A stretch of 59,080 nt of DNA, from positions 1 to 59,080 of the forward strand of contig JAKSBJ010000228.1 in assembly GCA_022361195.1 (NCBI GenBank), read 5' to 3'. A program made the translations under genes and the position numbers. Positions 37,937-46,579 of this stretch are shown in pieces. The notes below the pieces were generated by a model. That model saw only the letters and a list, made by a program, of their open reading frames with translations, was not told the DNA's origin and did no database searches. Numbering within the stretch: position 1 is the stretch's first letter; each line of letters opens with the position of its first letter. The stretch is from Flavobacteriales bacterium (GTDB lineage Bacteria > Bacteroidota > Bacteroidia > Flavobacteriales_D > Crocinitomicaceae).

Positions 37937-38308
37937 TTAACGAAGTAGAACTACATTACCATTTATTTCCTCTTCCTTACCATGGTAAGTGTACTGGAGC
38001 TTATAAACATAGGCACCAACTGGAACTTCTTGTCCTTCTGTGCTTAATCCATTCCAACCAAAAGATGGATCCTCTGAGGCATAGATTAATTCTCCCCAGC
38101 GGTTGTAAATGTTAATACTAAATTTCTCTGGTGGACATGGAAAGTGAATGGCAAATACATCGCTGTTACCATCTGCATTGGGTGAAAAAGCATTTGGAAT
38201 TGCCAACGAATCTAAGCAGTTGGGTTCACCTTCCAAATGTAACTGTGACGAAAAGCCTGTTAGAAGTGCAAAACTGAATAAGAATGTTGTCAAACATTTT
38301 AAAACCAT
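37937..38308 (-). CDS. Very short secreted protein that is almost only a type B T9SS sorting domain
   Basis: From ATG 38308 a 123-residue protein with signal peptide (MVLKCLTTFLFSFALLTGFS) and a gliding-motility-associated C-terminal domain (CHU_C/type B). The domain begins at IPNAFSPNADGNSDVF and includes INIYNRWGELIYASED, GWNG, GAYVYKLQY and the terminal GNVVLLR. There is no cargo domain between signal and sorting domain, only about 15 residues containing one cysteine. It is convergent with murA (3-base gap) and downstream of the fructosamine-kinase gene; frames overlap at 38341-38377 only if the longer unlikely start is used. Confidence 0.75.
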   Translation of the reverse strand: MVLKCLTTFLFSFALLTGFSSQLHLEGEPNCLDSLAIPNAFSPNADGNSDVFAIHFPCPPEKFSINIYNRWGELIYASEDPSFGWNGLSTEGQEVPVGAYVYKLQYTYHGKEEEINGNVVLLR

Positions 38309-38340
38309 CTCTTTTTTACAAAAAAGATAATAAATCCTTC

Positions 38341-39192
38341 TTAAAAGGCTGCTATAATTCGGTAAATAGAAGACCAATAACTTCTTCCAAATAAATTGAG
38401 ATGAACCAAGAGTGGATAGAGCTGATTGTATGGAATTCGATCCTGCCAGTTTTTTTCAAGCGGATAAAATTCGTTGTATACATTGAAGAGCTCATTGTCA
38501 AATCCTCCAAATAAATGCATCATTCCGATGTCCATTTCCCGATGCCCAAAATAACTCGCCGGGTCAATTAAACAAGCTTCATCATTTGTTGCTGGCAAAT
38601 AATTGCCCGACCATAAATCACCATGCACAAGTGCAGGAGATTCTTTAGGCCAAAACTCATCTATGTATTTATAAAAAGTTGAAAATCGAGCTAGTTCGGT
38701 TGCCTCAATTGTTCCTGAATCTCTTGCCATTTTCAACATTGGCTCGAGCCGTTGATCAATTAAAAATTCGGCCCAGCTGGTGAGTTGCTCATTATTTTGC
38801 TGCAACGATCCTATATAGTTTTGTTTTTCACCTCCAAAGTATGAATTGGAACATTGATGTAATGCGGCTAGCTTTTCACCGAAATTTTGCCACATTTTAT
38901 TCGTTCTAAGGCCTTTTTCTACAAATTCCATGATAAGGAATTGCTTATCCTCAAAAATTCCGGATTTGAGCGTTTTTGGAACCCGAATGGTATTGGAGTT
39001 TTCGAGATTTTTGAGACCTTCTCGTTCTCGCTCAAACATCTCCGGAAAACGACTTGCAGAATTTAGTTTGACGCAAAAGTAATTACGATCACTCTTTGCA
39101 CTAAAAACTTCGTTGATATCACCTCCACTTAGGGGTTGAATTTCAAATTTTTCGTCAGGATATTCTGACTTTAAAAGAGAACTGAGAATCAT
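38341..39192 (-). CDS. Fructosamine/ketosamine-3-kinase family protein
   Basis: Cytoplasmic kinase of the APH-like fold, expected to phosphorylate fructosamines or ribulosamines on glycated proteins or amino acids. The 283 residues contain LSGGDINEVFSA (P-loop-like), FCVKLN (Lys), the catalytic HGDLWSGNYL and CLIDPASYFGHREMDIGMMHLFGGF, all hallmarks of the family. It overlaps pth by 4 bases and is likely cotranscribed with it. Confidence 0.9.
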   Translation of the reverse strand: MILSSLLKSEYPDEKFEIQPLSGGDINEVFSAKSDRNYFCVKLNSASRFPEMFEREREGLKNLENSNTIRVPKTLKSGIFEDKQFLIMEFVEKGLRTNKMWQNFGEKLAALHQCSNSYFGGEKQNYIGSLQQNNEQLTSWAEFLIDQRLEPMLKMARDSGTIEATELARFSTFYKYIDEFWPKESPALVHGDLWSGNYLPATNDEACLIDPASYFGHREMDIGMMHLFGGFDNELFNVYNEFYPLEKNWQDRIPYNQLYPLLVHLNLFGRSYWSSIYRIIAAF

Positions 39193-39752
39193 TTATTGTT
39201 GTAAGTACTCATGGTACGGTCCAATCCAATTGTAGCAAATCCTTTAATAAAGTCCTTTGAGGTATCAATACGCTCGGTCAAACTTATAATTTCATCCGCA
39301 CTCCACACTCCCAAAACGTAATCTACCTGCCTACCCTTTGCGAATTCGCTCCCCACTCCAAATCGTAAACGAGCAAATTTGGAAGAATTCATTACCGCAA
39401 TTATATCTTTTAAACCATTGTGGCCACCGTCACTACCTTTTCCCTTCATTCTCAATTTACCAAACGGCAATGCAATATCATCTGTAATGATCAATACATT
39501 CTCCAAAGGAATTTTCTCTGTTTGCATCCAGTAATTTACTGCCTTTCCACTCAAATTCATAAAAGTAGATGGCTTTAAACACACCAAAGTTCTACCCTTG
39601 AACTTTACTTTAGCCAGTTCACCCAGCTTTTGTGTTTCAAAACTTTCCCCCATCTCCCTTGCAAAAGAATCCAACACCTTAAATCCAATGTTATGGCGGG
39701 TATCCTCGTATTTTTCTCCTGGATTTCCCAGGCCTACAATAAGGTATTTCAC
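39189..39752 (-). CDS. pth: Peptidyl-tRNA hydrolase
   Basis: Recycles peptidyl-tRNAs released during translation. The 187-residue protein has GLGNPGEKYEDTRHNIGF with the catalytic His (about 21) and Asn, CLKPSTFMNLSGKAV, ITDDIALPFGKLRMKGKGSDGGHNGL and FARLRFGVG. Length is typical. It follows the rplY terminator and starts the unit with the fructosamine-kinase gene. Confidence 0.96.
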   Translation of the reverse strand: MKYLIVGLGNPGEKYEDTRHNIGFKVLDSFAREMGESFETQKLGELAKVKFKGRTLVCLKPSTFMNLSGKAVNYWMQTEKIPLENVLIITDDIALPFGKLRMKGKGSDGGHNGLKDIIAVMNSSKFARLRFGVGSEFAKGRQVDYVLGVWSADEIISLTERIDTSKDFIKGFATIGLDRTMSTYNNK

Positions 39753-39794
39753 TTTAGTTGATTTTGTCGTTTATAACCAGCGATGCGAAGTTAA

Positions 39795-39832
39795 AGAAAA
39801 GAAAAAGACCGATAAAAACTATCGGCCTTTCT
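39795..39832 (-). terminator. Rho-independent terminator after rplY
   Basis: Stem (GGCCGAT with ATCGGTC, 39821-39827 with 39807-39813, one G-U pair) followed on the minus strand by TTTTTCTTTTC. It lies between rplY and pth. Confidence 0.82.
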
Positions 39833-39857
39833 CAAAATATATTTTAAGCTGTACTTC

Positions 39858-40475
39858 TTATTCAGCTGCAGCTTCTTCAGTTGCTGCTTCCTCTGCTCCT
39901 TCTGCCTCTTCTGCTTCTTCATCTTGAACAGCACCTCTAGCCATCTTAACAGCACATACAACTGCGTTAGGAGCATTCAAGATATTTAATTCTTCAGTGA
40001 TCAAATCTTTTACACGAACTGATCCACCAATCTTCAATCCTGAAATGTCTACATCAATTGCATCTGGCAAGTTTGCAGGCAAAGCATAAACTTTCAATTT
40101 TCTAAATACTTGTGAGAATTTACCCCCGTTCATAACCCCAATTGGACGACCAATTAAGTTAACAGGAATATTTACTTTCACTTTTTTGTCATCTTGTAGT
40201 TCAAGGAAATCAACATGTAAGATTCTATCAGTTACAGGATGATATTGTACTTCCTGCATTACTGTTTTTACCGCTTTCCCACCAACTTCAATATTGATGA
40301 TATACACGTTAGGAGTGTAGATTAATTTTTCAAGGTCTGTATGCTTAAGGCTAACGTGCAATTGTTCTCCAGTTCCATAGATTACTGAAGGAACTTCTCC
40401 TGCATTTCTAACAGCTTTAGCATCTTTTTTCCCTACGTTCTCTCTAAGAGAACCGCTCAATGATACTTCTTTCAT
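39858..40475 (-). CDS. rplY: 50S ribosomal protein L25/general stress protein Ctc
   Basis: Binds 5S rRNA in the large subunit; the long Ctc form is stress-related in other bacteria. The 205 residues contain an L25 domain (about 1-90, SGSLRENVGKKDAKAVRNAGEVPSVIYG, VQYHPVTDRILHVDFLEL), the TL5 C-terminal domain (about 95-185) and a Glu/Ala-rich acidic tail (EEAEEAEGAEEAATEEAAAE). It is 28 bases downstream of prs, the usual prs-rplY-pth order. Confidence 0.95.
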   Translation of the reverse strand: MKEVSLSGSLRENVGKKDAKAVRNAGEVPSVIYGTGEQLHVSLKHTDLEKLIYTPNVYIINIEVGGKAVKTVMQEVQYHPVTDRILHVDFLELQDDKKVKVNIPVNLIGRPIGVMNGGKFSQVFRKLKVYALPANLPDAIDVDISGLKIGGSVRVKDLITEELNILNAPNAVVCAVKMARGAVQDEEAEEAEGAEEAATEEAAAE

Positions 40476-40503
40476 TTTTACTTTTTATTTATTGTTTAAC
40501 TTA

Positions 40504-41430
40504 TTAAAACAGAATACTAATTGATTCATGTTTTACTAAACTCTTCATTACCCCAGCGTAAAGCTCAGCTACGCTAAGGACATTAATTTTATCTGATTCA
40601 CCTTTTAATGGAATTGAGTCTGTCACAACCAACTCCGTTAAATTTGAATTGTTAATTCTTTCGTAAGCAGGGCCTGAAAGTACAGCATGCGTACAGATGG
40701 CTCTTACTGATTTTGCTCCATTTTCAAGAAACAAATCAGCTGCCTTTGTTAAGGTTCCGGCTGTATCAACCATATCATCTACCAAAATCACATCTTTTCC
40801 GGCAACATCACCAATAACAGTCATTTCAGCGACTTCATTGGCTACCTTTCTTTGTTTATGACAAATAGCCAAACCTAAATCCAACTTCTTAGAATAAGAG
40901 TTAGCACGTTTTGCTCCACCCGCATCAGGTGCCGCCATAATTAGATTACCAGTGTCAATTGACTTGATGTATGGTAAAAAGATCGTTGAAGCGTAAAGGT
41001 GATCCACTGGTTTCTCGAAAAATCCCTGAATTTGATCAGCATGTAAATCCATTGTCATGATACGATCTACTCCTGCACTTTCCAACATGGCTGCCACCAT
41101 CTTTGATCCAATAGCTACTCTTGGCTTGTCTTTTCGATCCTGACGAGCAAAACCAAAATAAGGAATTACTGCAATTATTGATTTTGCCGAAGCTCTTTTC
41201 GCCGCATCAATCATCAACAATAATTCGAACAAATTTTCAACCGGAGGCATGGTTGACTGAATAAGAAAAACGTCTTGTCCACGTACTGTTTCTTCAAAAG
41301 AAGGTTGAAATTCACCATCCGAAAACTCAGTAACGATAACGTTTCCTAAACTTACTCCATAATTAGACGCAATTTTCTCGGCCAAATCTTTGGTCGCACG
41401 TCCCGCAAATATTTTTACTCCAGCTGACAT
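40504..41430 (-). CDS. prs: Ribose-phosphate pyrophosphokinase
   Basis: Makes PRPP from ribose-5-phosphate and ATP for nucleotide, His and Trp synthesis. From ATG 41430 the product has 308 residues: VKIFAGRATKDLAEKIA, EFSDGEFQPSFEETVRGQDVFLIQST, the PRPP-binding DVILVDDMVDTAGTLTKA and YFGFARQDRKDKPR. A TTG six codons upstream is open, but it would add a stretch not seen in the family, so I use 41430. Promoter is upstream in the gap. Confidence 0.95.
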   Translation of the reverse strand: MSAGVKIFAGRATKDLAEKIASNYGVSLGNVIVTEFSDGEFQPSFEETVRGQDVFLIQSTMPPVENLFELLLMIDAAKRASAKSIIAVIPYFGFARQDRKDKPRVAIGSKMVAAMLESAGVDRIMTMDLHADQIQGFFEKPVDHLYASTIFLPYIKSIDTGNLIMAAPDAGGAKRANSYSKKLDLGLAICHKQRKVANEVAEMTVIGDVAGKDVILVDDMVDTAGTLTKAADLFLENGAKSVRAICTHAVLSGPAYERINNSNLTELVVTDSIPLKGESDKINVLSVAELYAGVMKSLVKHESISILF

Positions 41431-41464
41431 ATTCTTTTTGGGTTTCAAACACTTAAAACCGGCG

Positions 41465-41494
41465 CAAATTTAGCCACAAATGTTGAATTAGCAA
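41465..41494 (-). promoter_or_regulatory. Promoter of the prs-rplY operon
   Basis: TAAATTTG (41465-41472, minus) with TTG (41492-41494, minus) 19 bases upstream, close to the -7/-33 Bacteroidota consensus. Leader about 28 bases. Confidence 0.65.
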
Positions 41495-41591
41495 TGGATT
41501 CGACACTTTTTACAGCAAAAAAATATTTCGTCGGTTCAAAGGGCAAAAGGAAAAATAAAGTTTTACCTTTAGAAACACAAAATTTGCTGCC

Positions 41592-42911
41592 ATGAAGTAT
41601 CACAAAATCGACAAAGAATTATTTATCCGAAACAGAAAAAAATTCGTTGCAAACATGGAGCCGAAATCGGTTGCCATCTTCAATTCTAACGACATTTATC
41701 CCATCTCCGCAGATAGCACAATGCCTTTTGAGCAGCACCGGGATATTTTCTATTTATCGGGTGTCGATCAGGAAGAAAGTATTTTGGTCATTTTCCCAGA
41801 TGCCTTTAAAGAATCGCAAAGAGAAATGCTCTTTTTGAAGGAAACTTCGGAGTTAATTGCGATTTGGGAGGGAGAAAAATTAACCAAAGATGGCGCTTTT
41901 GATACTTCAGGTATAAAAACAGTTCACTGGCTACAAGATTGGGACAAAGTGATGAAGGGAGTTTTTGCTGAGGCTGAAAAAATCTACATCAACACCAATG
42001 AACATACACGTGCTAACACTATTGTGCAAACGCGTGAAGATCGATTCATCAAGAAATTAAAGAAAGATTATCCTGCTCACTCTTACCGAAAAAGTGCCCC
42101 AATTTTGCACCGCATTCGTTCAGTAAAAGAAGATATAGAGTTGGATTTGATGCAAACGGCTTGTAACATTACCGAAAAAGGATTCAGACGAATTTTAGGT
42201 TTCATTAAACCAGGGGTAATGGAATATGAGATAGAAGCTGAATTGATGCATGAATTCCTCCGTAACCGATCGAAAGGTTTTGCCTATACACCAATTGTTG
42301 GTTCAGGGAAAAATGCTTGTGTGTTGCATTACATCGAAAACAATCAGGAATGTAAAGACGGTGAGGTTATTTTGATGGACTTTGCTGCTGAATACGCTAA
42401 CTACGCTTCTGATTTGACGCGCTGTGTTCCGGTTAGTGGAAAATTTACACAACGCCAAAAAGATGTTTACAATGCCGTGCTCCGTGTAAAAACTGAAGCC
42501 GAAAAACTATTGGTACCAGGAACTTACTTAGAAGAATACCATAAAGAAGTTGGATTGTTAATGCAGTCCGAACTATTAGGATTAGGTCTTTTGGACAAAA
42601 ACGACATTGACACTCAAAATCCAGATTGGCCAGCTTATAAGAAGTACTTCATGCATGGTACATCTCACTTTATTGGTTTGGATACCCACGATGTTGGATT
42701 GTGGACAGAACCGCTTAAAGCGGGAATGGTATTTACTTGCGAACCGGGCATTTACATTCCAGCTGAGAATTTGGGAATCCGTATCGAAGATGACCTGGTT
42801 GTTCAGGAATCGGGCGGACCGTTTAACCTAATGGCTAACATTCCTATTGAAGCGGAGGAAATTGAAGAATTGATGAACAGTAAGGATATTACGGAATTGG
42901 CCAACTCCTAA
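41592..42911 (+). CDS. pepP: Xaa-Pro aminopeptidase (aminopeptidase P, M24B)
   Basis: Cytoplasmic metallopeptidase that removes the N-terminal residue before proline. The 439-residue protein has an aminopeptidase-P N-terminal domain (about 10-145, with FYLSGVDQEESILVIFPD) and the M24 catalytic domain with the metal ligands in DFAAEYANYASDLTRCVPVSGKFT (two Asp), HGTSHFIGLDTHDVG (His), CEPGIYIP (Glu) and IRIEDDLVV (Glu). Gene name chosen by analogy with PepP. Its stop overlaps the next ATG by one base. Confidence 0.93.
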   Translation: MKYHKIDKELFIRNRKKFVANMEPKSVAIFNSNDIYPISADSTMPFEQHRDIFYLSGVDQEESILVIFPDAFKESQREMLFLKETSELIAIWEGEKLTKDGAFDTSGIKTVHWLQDWDKVMKGVFAEAEKIYINTNEHTRANTIVQTREDRFIKKLKKDYPAHSYRKSAPILHRIRSVKEDIELDLMQTACNITEKGFRRILGFIKPGVMEYEIEAELMHEFLRNRSKGFAYTPIVGSGKNACVLHYIENNQECKDGEVILMDFAAEYANYASDLTRCVPVSGKFTQRQKDVYNAVLRVKTEAEKLLVPGTYLEEYHKEVGLLMQSELLGLGLLDKNDIDTQNPDWPAYKKYFMHGTSHFIGLDTHDVGLWTEPLKAGMVFTCEPGIYIPAENLGIRIEDDLVVQESGGPFNLMANIPIEAEEIEELMNSKDITELANS

Positions 42912-43687
42912 TGCAGACATTCTCCTACGAATCCATTCATATCCATTATGAAAGAGTTGGTTCCGGACAGCCGATACTTTTACTGCACGGCTTTTTGGAA
43001 GACCACTCCATGTGGAACAGTTTAGATGCTTCATTTACCGAATGGGGATTTGAGGCAATTAAAGTTGACCTACCTTGTCATGGTCTAAGCCGTTTTGATG
43101 GTAATTCATGTTCTATGGCTGACATGGCGATGTGTTTAAACCATTTTTTAAACGACCTGCAAATTGACAACCCATTTGTCATTGGTCACTCCATGGGAGG
43201 CTATGTTGGTTTAGAGCTCCTTCGCTTACGTCCTATACGGTTAAGCTTGTTACACTCTAATTTTTGGAACGATCCTGAATCAAAAAAAAGAGATAGAGAC
43301 AGAGTGATAAATATCGTTAAGCGAAGCAAGGAAATTTTCATTCGGGAGGCGATTCCACATCTTTTTTATGGGGAAAACAAACAAAAATGTCGTCCTGTTA
43401 TTGACAAAATAATTTCAGAGGCTAAGCATATCCCTGCAAATGAAATTGCTGCATCAACTATCGGTTTAAGAGATCGTGAACCAGCATATGATCTTTTTGA
43501 TCACCATCAAATTGACATCATTCACGGTGAAATGGACCCAATTTTACCAATGGATTTGTTTGAATCTGAAGTGGCTAAACTTGGTCAAAAACCACCTATT
43601 CATATCATTCCCGACTGCGGCCATATGAGTATTTGGGAAAGCCCTGAATTTCTAATTACTACCTTAAAAAACATCCTTATTAAATAA
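42911..43687 (+). CDS. Alpha/beta hydrolase
   Basis: A 258-residue cytoplasmic hydrolase. Motifs are LLLHGFLEDHSMW (oxyanion), the nucleophile elbow GHSMGG (Ser 94), GEMDPILP (acid) and PDCGHMSIWESPE (His). Substrate is unknown; it belongs to the general alpha/beta hydrolase_6 type. The ATG overlaps the pepP stop (TAATG), so translation is coupled; a shared task is not evident. Confidence 0.88.
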   Translation: MQTFSYESIHIHYERVGSGQPILLLHGFLEDHSMWNSLDASFTEWGFEAIKVDLPCHGLSRFDGNSCSMADMAMCLNHFLNDLQIDNPFVIGHSMGGYVGLELLRLRPIRLSLLHSNFWNDPESKKRDRDRVINIVKRSKEIFIREAIPHLFYGENKQKCRPVIDKIISEAKHIPANEIAASTIGLRDREPAYDLFDHHQIDIIHGEMDPILPMDLFESEVAKLGQKPPIHIIPDCGHMSIWESPEFLITTLKNILIK

Positions 43688-43694
43688 AATAAAA

Positions 43695-43702
43695 TAATTT
43701 TG
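43695..43702 (+). promoter_or_regulatory. -7 promoter element of sprE
   Basis: TAATTTTG, exact TAnnTTTG match, about 40 bases upstream of the sprE ATG. Confidence 0.45.
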
Positions 43703-43741
43703 TTCTTTTGCAGTTATTAAAGGGCAGCCGAGCAATCCTCA

Positions 43742-46471
43742 ATGAAAATTAAGGCCGTACATAAAAAGCTATTTTTTCTCTTCGTCAGTTTGACGCTGGT
43801 TTATTCCTGCTCGACAGAAAAGGATGCATTGATTAACAAGGGGTATCATAACATGACCGCTCGTTACAATGGTTATTTCAATGCAAAACTGATTAGAGAT
43901 GAGGCTATAACTGCCTTCCGTGATTCTTATACAGAAACGTATCACGATATTATCCCTTTGGATCTTTATCCAAATAAAAAGGAGGTTGTTTCACTATTTC
44001 CTGATCTGGATACTGCCATCTCTAAATGTGAAAAGGTAATTGTTCGTCACTCAATGCCTAACCCTGATGTGGTTAAAAATAAATCGGAAGAACATTGCCG
44101 TTGGATTGATGACAATTGGTTCGTAATTGGGCAAATTCATTACATCAAACATGAATTTAATGATGCCGAAGAAAAGTTAAAATATGTCATTGATGCCTAT
44201 AATGGTCAAACTTCGGTATATGAAGCTCAAATTTGGCTGGCAAAAACATACATCGCCACTGGAGATTTCACCAATGCTAAGAAATATTTAAACCTGGCTA
44301 AAAAAGCCATGGAACGAACTGCTGACAAGAAGGATAAAGATGACGGAGGATCGAGCAAGAAAAAGAAAAGTAAATACCAAAAGAAAAAGGAAAAAGAGCG
44401 TAAGAAAAAAGCCAAAAAAGATGCTCCGGCTGATTTCCCTAAAAAACTAATTCCTGATTATTATGCCGCTGTAGCTGAATTGGCCATTGCTGAGGAAAAC
44501 TACAAAATGGCGATTGAGAATATTGAGAAGGCCATTGAAAACACCCGAAACAGAAAGCGAAAAGCACGTTATATGTTTGTTTTAGCGCAGCTGTATGATG
44601 AAATTGGAAATGGAGATCAGGCTTCAAATTACTTTAACAAAGTTGCTCACTCACCGGCGCCTTATTCTATGCAGTTTCAGGCTAAAATTAATAAAGCTCT
44701 CTCCGCTACTTCTGGTGGTACTGCACTCCGAAAAGAACTGCGAAAGATGTTAAAGGAGGCCAAAAATGCTGAATATAAAGATCAAATCTTTTATGCTTTA
44801 GCCGAGTTGGATATGAAGGATGGCGATGTAACAGAAGCTAAAAAGAATTATAGCCAGTCGGCATTTTGGTCTGTTAAAAACAATCGCCAAAAAGGTGAAA
44901 GTTATTTGAAACTAGGTGACATTCACTTTTCAGAAAAAGATTACCTCCCTGCTCAAAAATATTATGACAGTTGCGTAAAGGCATTACCAGAGGATTATCC
45001 TGATTATCTAAAAATTAAAAATAAAGCCGAAGGTCTTTCGGATTTGGTGTATCACTATGAGACAGTTGTTTTTGAAGATAGTGTTCAAAGAATTGCCCTC
45101 ATGCCAGAGAAAGAAAGAGAAAAATTTCTTGAAAAGTCTTTAAAAGACATTAAAGCGGCCGAAGAGAAAAGAAAGGCAGAAGAACAAGCCCGATTATTAG
45201 CATTACAAAAGAAACTAGCTACTCAAAGTACAAATACTGGAGCTGGTAAAGGATCAAAATGGTATTTCTACAATGCTAAAATTAAAGGTTCGGGATTCAA
45301 CGACTTCCGATCTAATTGGGGACAAAGAGTTTTAGAAGATGACTGGAGACGTCAAAATAAGCAGTCTTTAGGAAACTTTGGAGATGGATCAGATGACTCC
45401 GATTCATTATCAACGGATGTGGACTCCTTAACGGTGGATATGCTTCGGGCAGACATTCCATTGACCGAAGCAACTTTTGATTCCTCTAATACTCGTTTGT
45501 TGAATTCACTTTACATGTTAGGGGTTATTTACAAAGAACAACTTAAAGAAGAAAAAGAGGCTATATCCTACTTTAACAAAGTAGTGAACCGCAATGTTGA
45601 ACATCCAAAAGTACTTCCATCACATTACCAACTTTACCTTATTTATAAACGAGGTGGTAAACCAAAAGCAGAGCAGCATAAAAGTACCATCTTAACCAAA
45701 TTCCCTGAGAGTGAGATTGCCAAGATTCTATTAGATCCTGACTATCTTAAAAAGAAAGAGGAAAAAGATAAATATGAGCTAAATGAATATGCTGAAACCT
45801 ACGAGAAATTCCGTTTTTGGAAATACTCCGAGGTAAACAAGAAATGTGATGATGTCATTGCCAATGATACAACCAACCAGTATTTAAATAAATACTATTT
45901 ACTCAAAGCTTTTTGCGTAAGCAAACTTCGCCCTGGAAACGAAGCGGCTATTGCTGAGCCTTTAGTTACTCTTATACAAACAGACCCTGATTCGGAAGAA
46001 GGAAAACAAGCTAAAATCTACTTAGAGAAATTGAAGAATGGTGAAAACATCATGAACAATTCCGGAGGTAATTCCACTAATTCCAGCGACAACGGAGTCT
46101 CTTACGTAGTTAACCCAAATGCGAAGCATTATTTCGTACTTGTAATTCCTCCAAACAGTGCTGGTGGGACCTTAAATAGGTCCAAGTTGAAGTTGTCTAA
46201 TTTCAACAACGAATATTTCCGAAATATGGACTTGGATGTTATTCCGTCTATCCTTGGAACCAATGAAATTATTCGAATCAACTCTTTTGAGAACAAGGAA
46301 GAAGGAATGCTTTATATGTCCACTTTCACTTCTCCAACAGCAAAAAGCTCTTTGGGAGCAATGGTAGATGAATACCAATCTTTTATCATCAACAAGCAAA
46401 ATTTCAAGGAATTAGCTACTAAGCTAGACCTAAGCGCTTATCTCAATTTTTACAAAGAGAACTATCAATAA
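43742..46471 (+). CDS. sprE: T9SS-associated gliding lipoprotein SprE/PorW
   Basis: TPR-rich outer-membrane lipoprotein needed for type IX secretion and gliding (SprE in Flavobacterium, PorW in Porphyromonas). The 909 residues begin with a lipoprotein signal (LTLVYSC, Cys about 23). The family segment NKGYHNMTARYNGYFNAKLI follows, then several tetratricopeptide repeats (EDNYKMAIENIEKAIE-like, KGESYLKLGDIHFSEKDYLPA). A lysine/glutamate-rich low-complexity stretch sits near 200-225. The C-terminus (GTNEIIRINSFENKEEGMLYMSTF, FYKENY) matches the family. It is the only clear T9SS machine component in the window and explains the many T9SS cargos. Confidence 0.9.
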   Translation: MKIKAVHKKLFFLFVSLTLVYSCSTEKDALINKGYHNMTARYNGYFNAKLIRDEAITAFRDSYTETYHDIIPLDLYPNKKEVVSLFPDLDTAISKCEKVIVRHSMPNPDVVKNKSEEHCRWIDDNWFVIGQIHYIKHEFNDAEEKLKYVIDAYNGQTSVYEAQIWLAKTYIATGDFTNAKKYLNLAKKAMERTADKKDKDDGGSSKKKKSKYQKKKEKERKKKAKKDAPADFPKKLIPDYYAAVAELAIAEENYKMAIENIEKAIENTRNRKRKARYMFVLAQLYDEIGNGDQASNYFNKVAHSPAPYSMQFQAKINKALSATSGGTALRKELRKMLKEAKNAEYKDQIFYALAELDMKDGDVTEAKKNYSQSAFWSVKNNRQKGESYLKLGDIHFSEKDYLPAQKYYDSCVKALPEDYPDYLKIKNKAEGLSDLVYHYETVVFEDSVQRIALMPEKEREKFLEKSLKDIKAAEEKRKAEEQARLLALQKKLATQSTNTGAGKGSKWYFYNAKIKGSGFNDFRSNWGQRVLEDDWRRQNKQSLGNFGDGSDDSDSLSTDVDSLTVDMLRADIPLTEATFDSSNTRLLNSLYMLGVIYKEQLKEEKEAISYFNKVVNRNVEHPKVLPSHYQLYLIYKRGGKPKAEQHKSTILTKFPESEIAKILLDPDYLKKKEEKDKYELNEYAETYEKFRFWKYSEVNKKCDDVIANDTTNQYLNKYYLLKAFCVSKLRPGNEAAIAEPLVTLIQTDPDSEEGKQAKIYLEKLKNGENIMNNSGGNSTNSSDNGVSYVVNPNAKHYFVLVIPPNSAGGTLNRSKLKLSNFNNEYFRNMDLDVIPSILGTNEIIRINSFENKEEGMLYMSTFTSPTAKSSLGAMVDEYQSFIINKQNFKELATKLDLSAYLNFYKENYQ

Positions 46472-46579
46472 TTGTCTCTTTTTTACCCTCATTGCTATTC
46501 GCAATAAAAATGAATAATCGACTTATCTCGAAGATTCATCTTGTAAGCTTTTGTATCACTAACCTTCTATATAAAGGAT

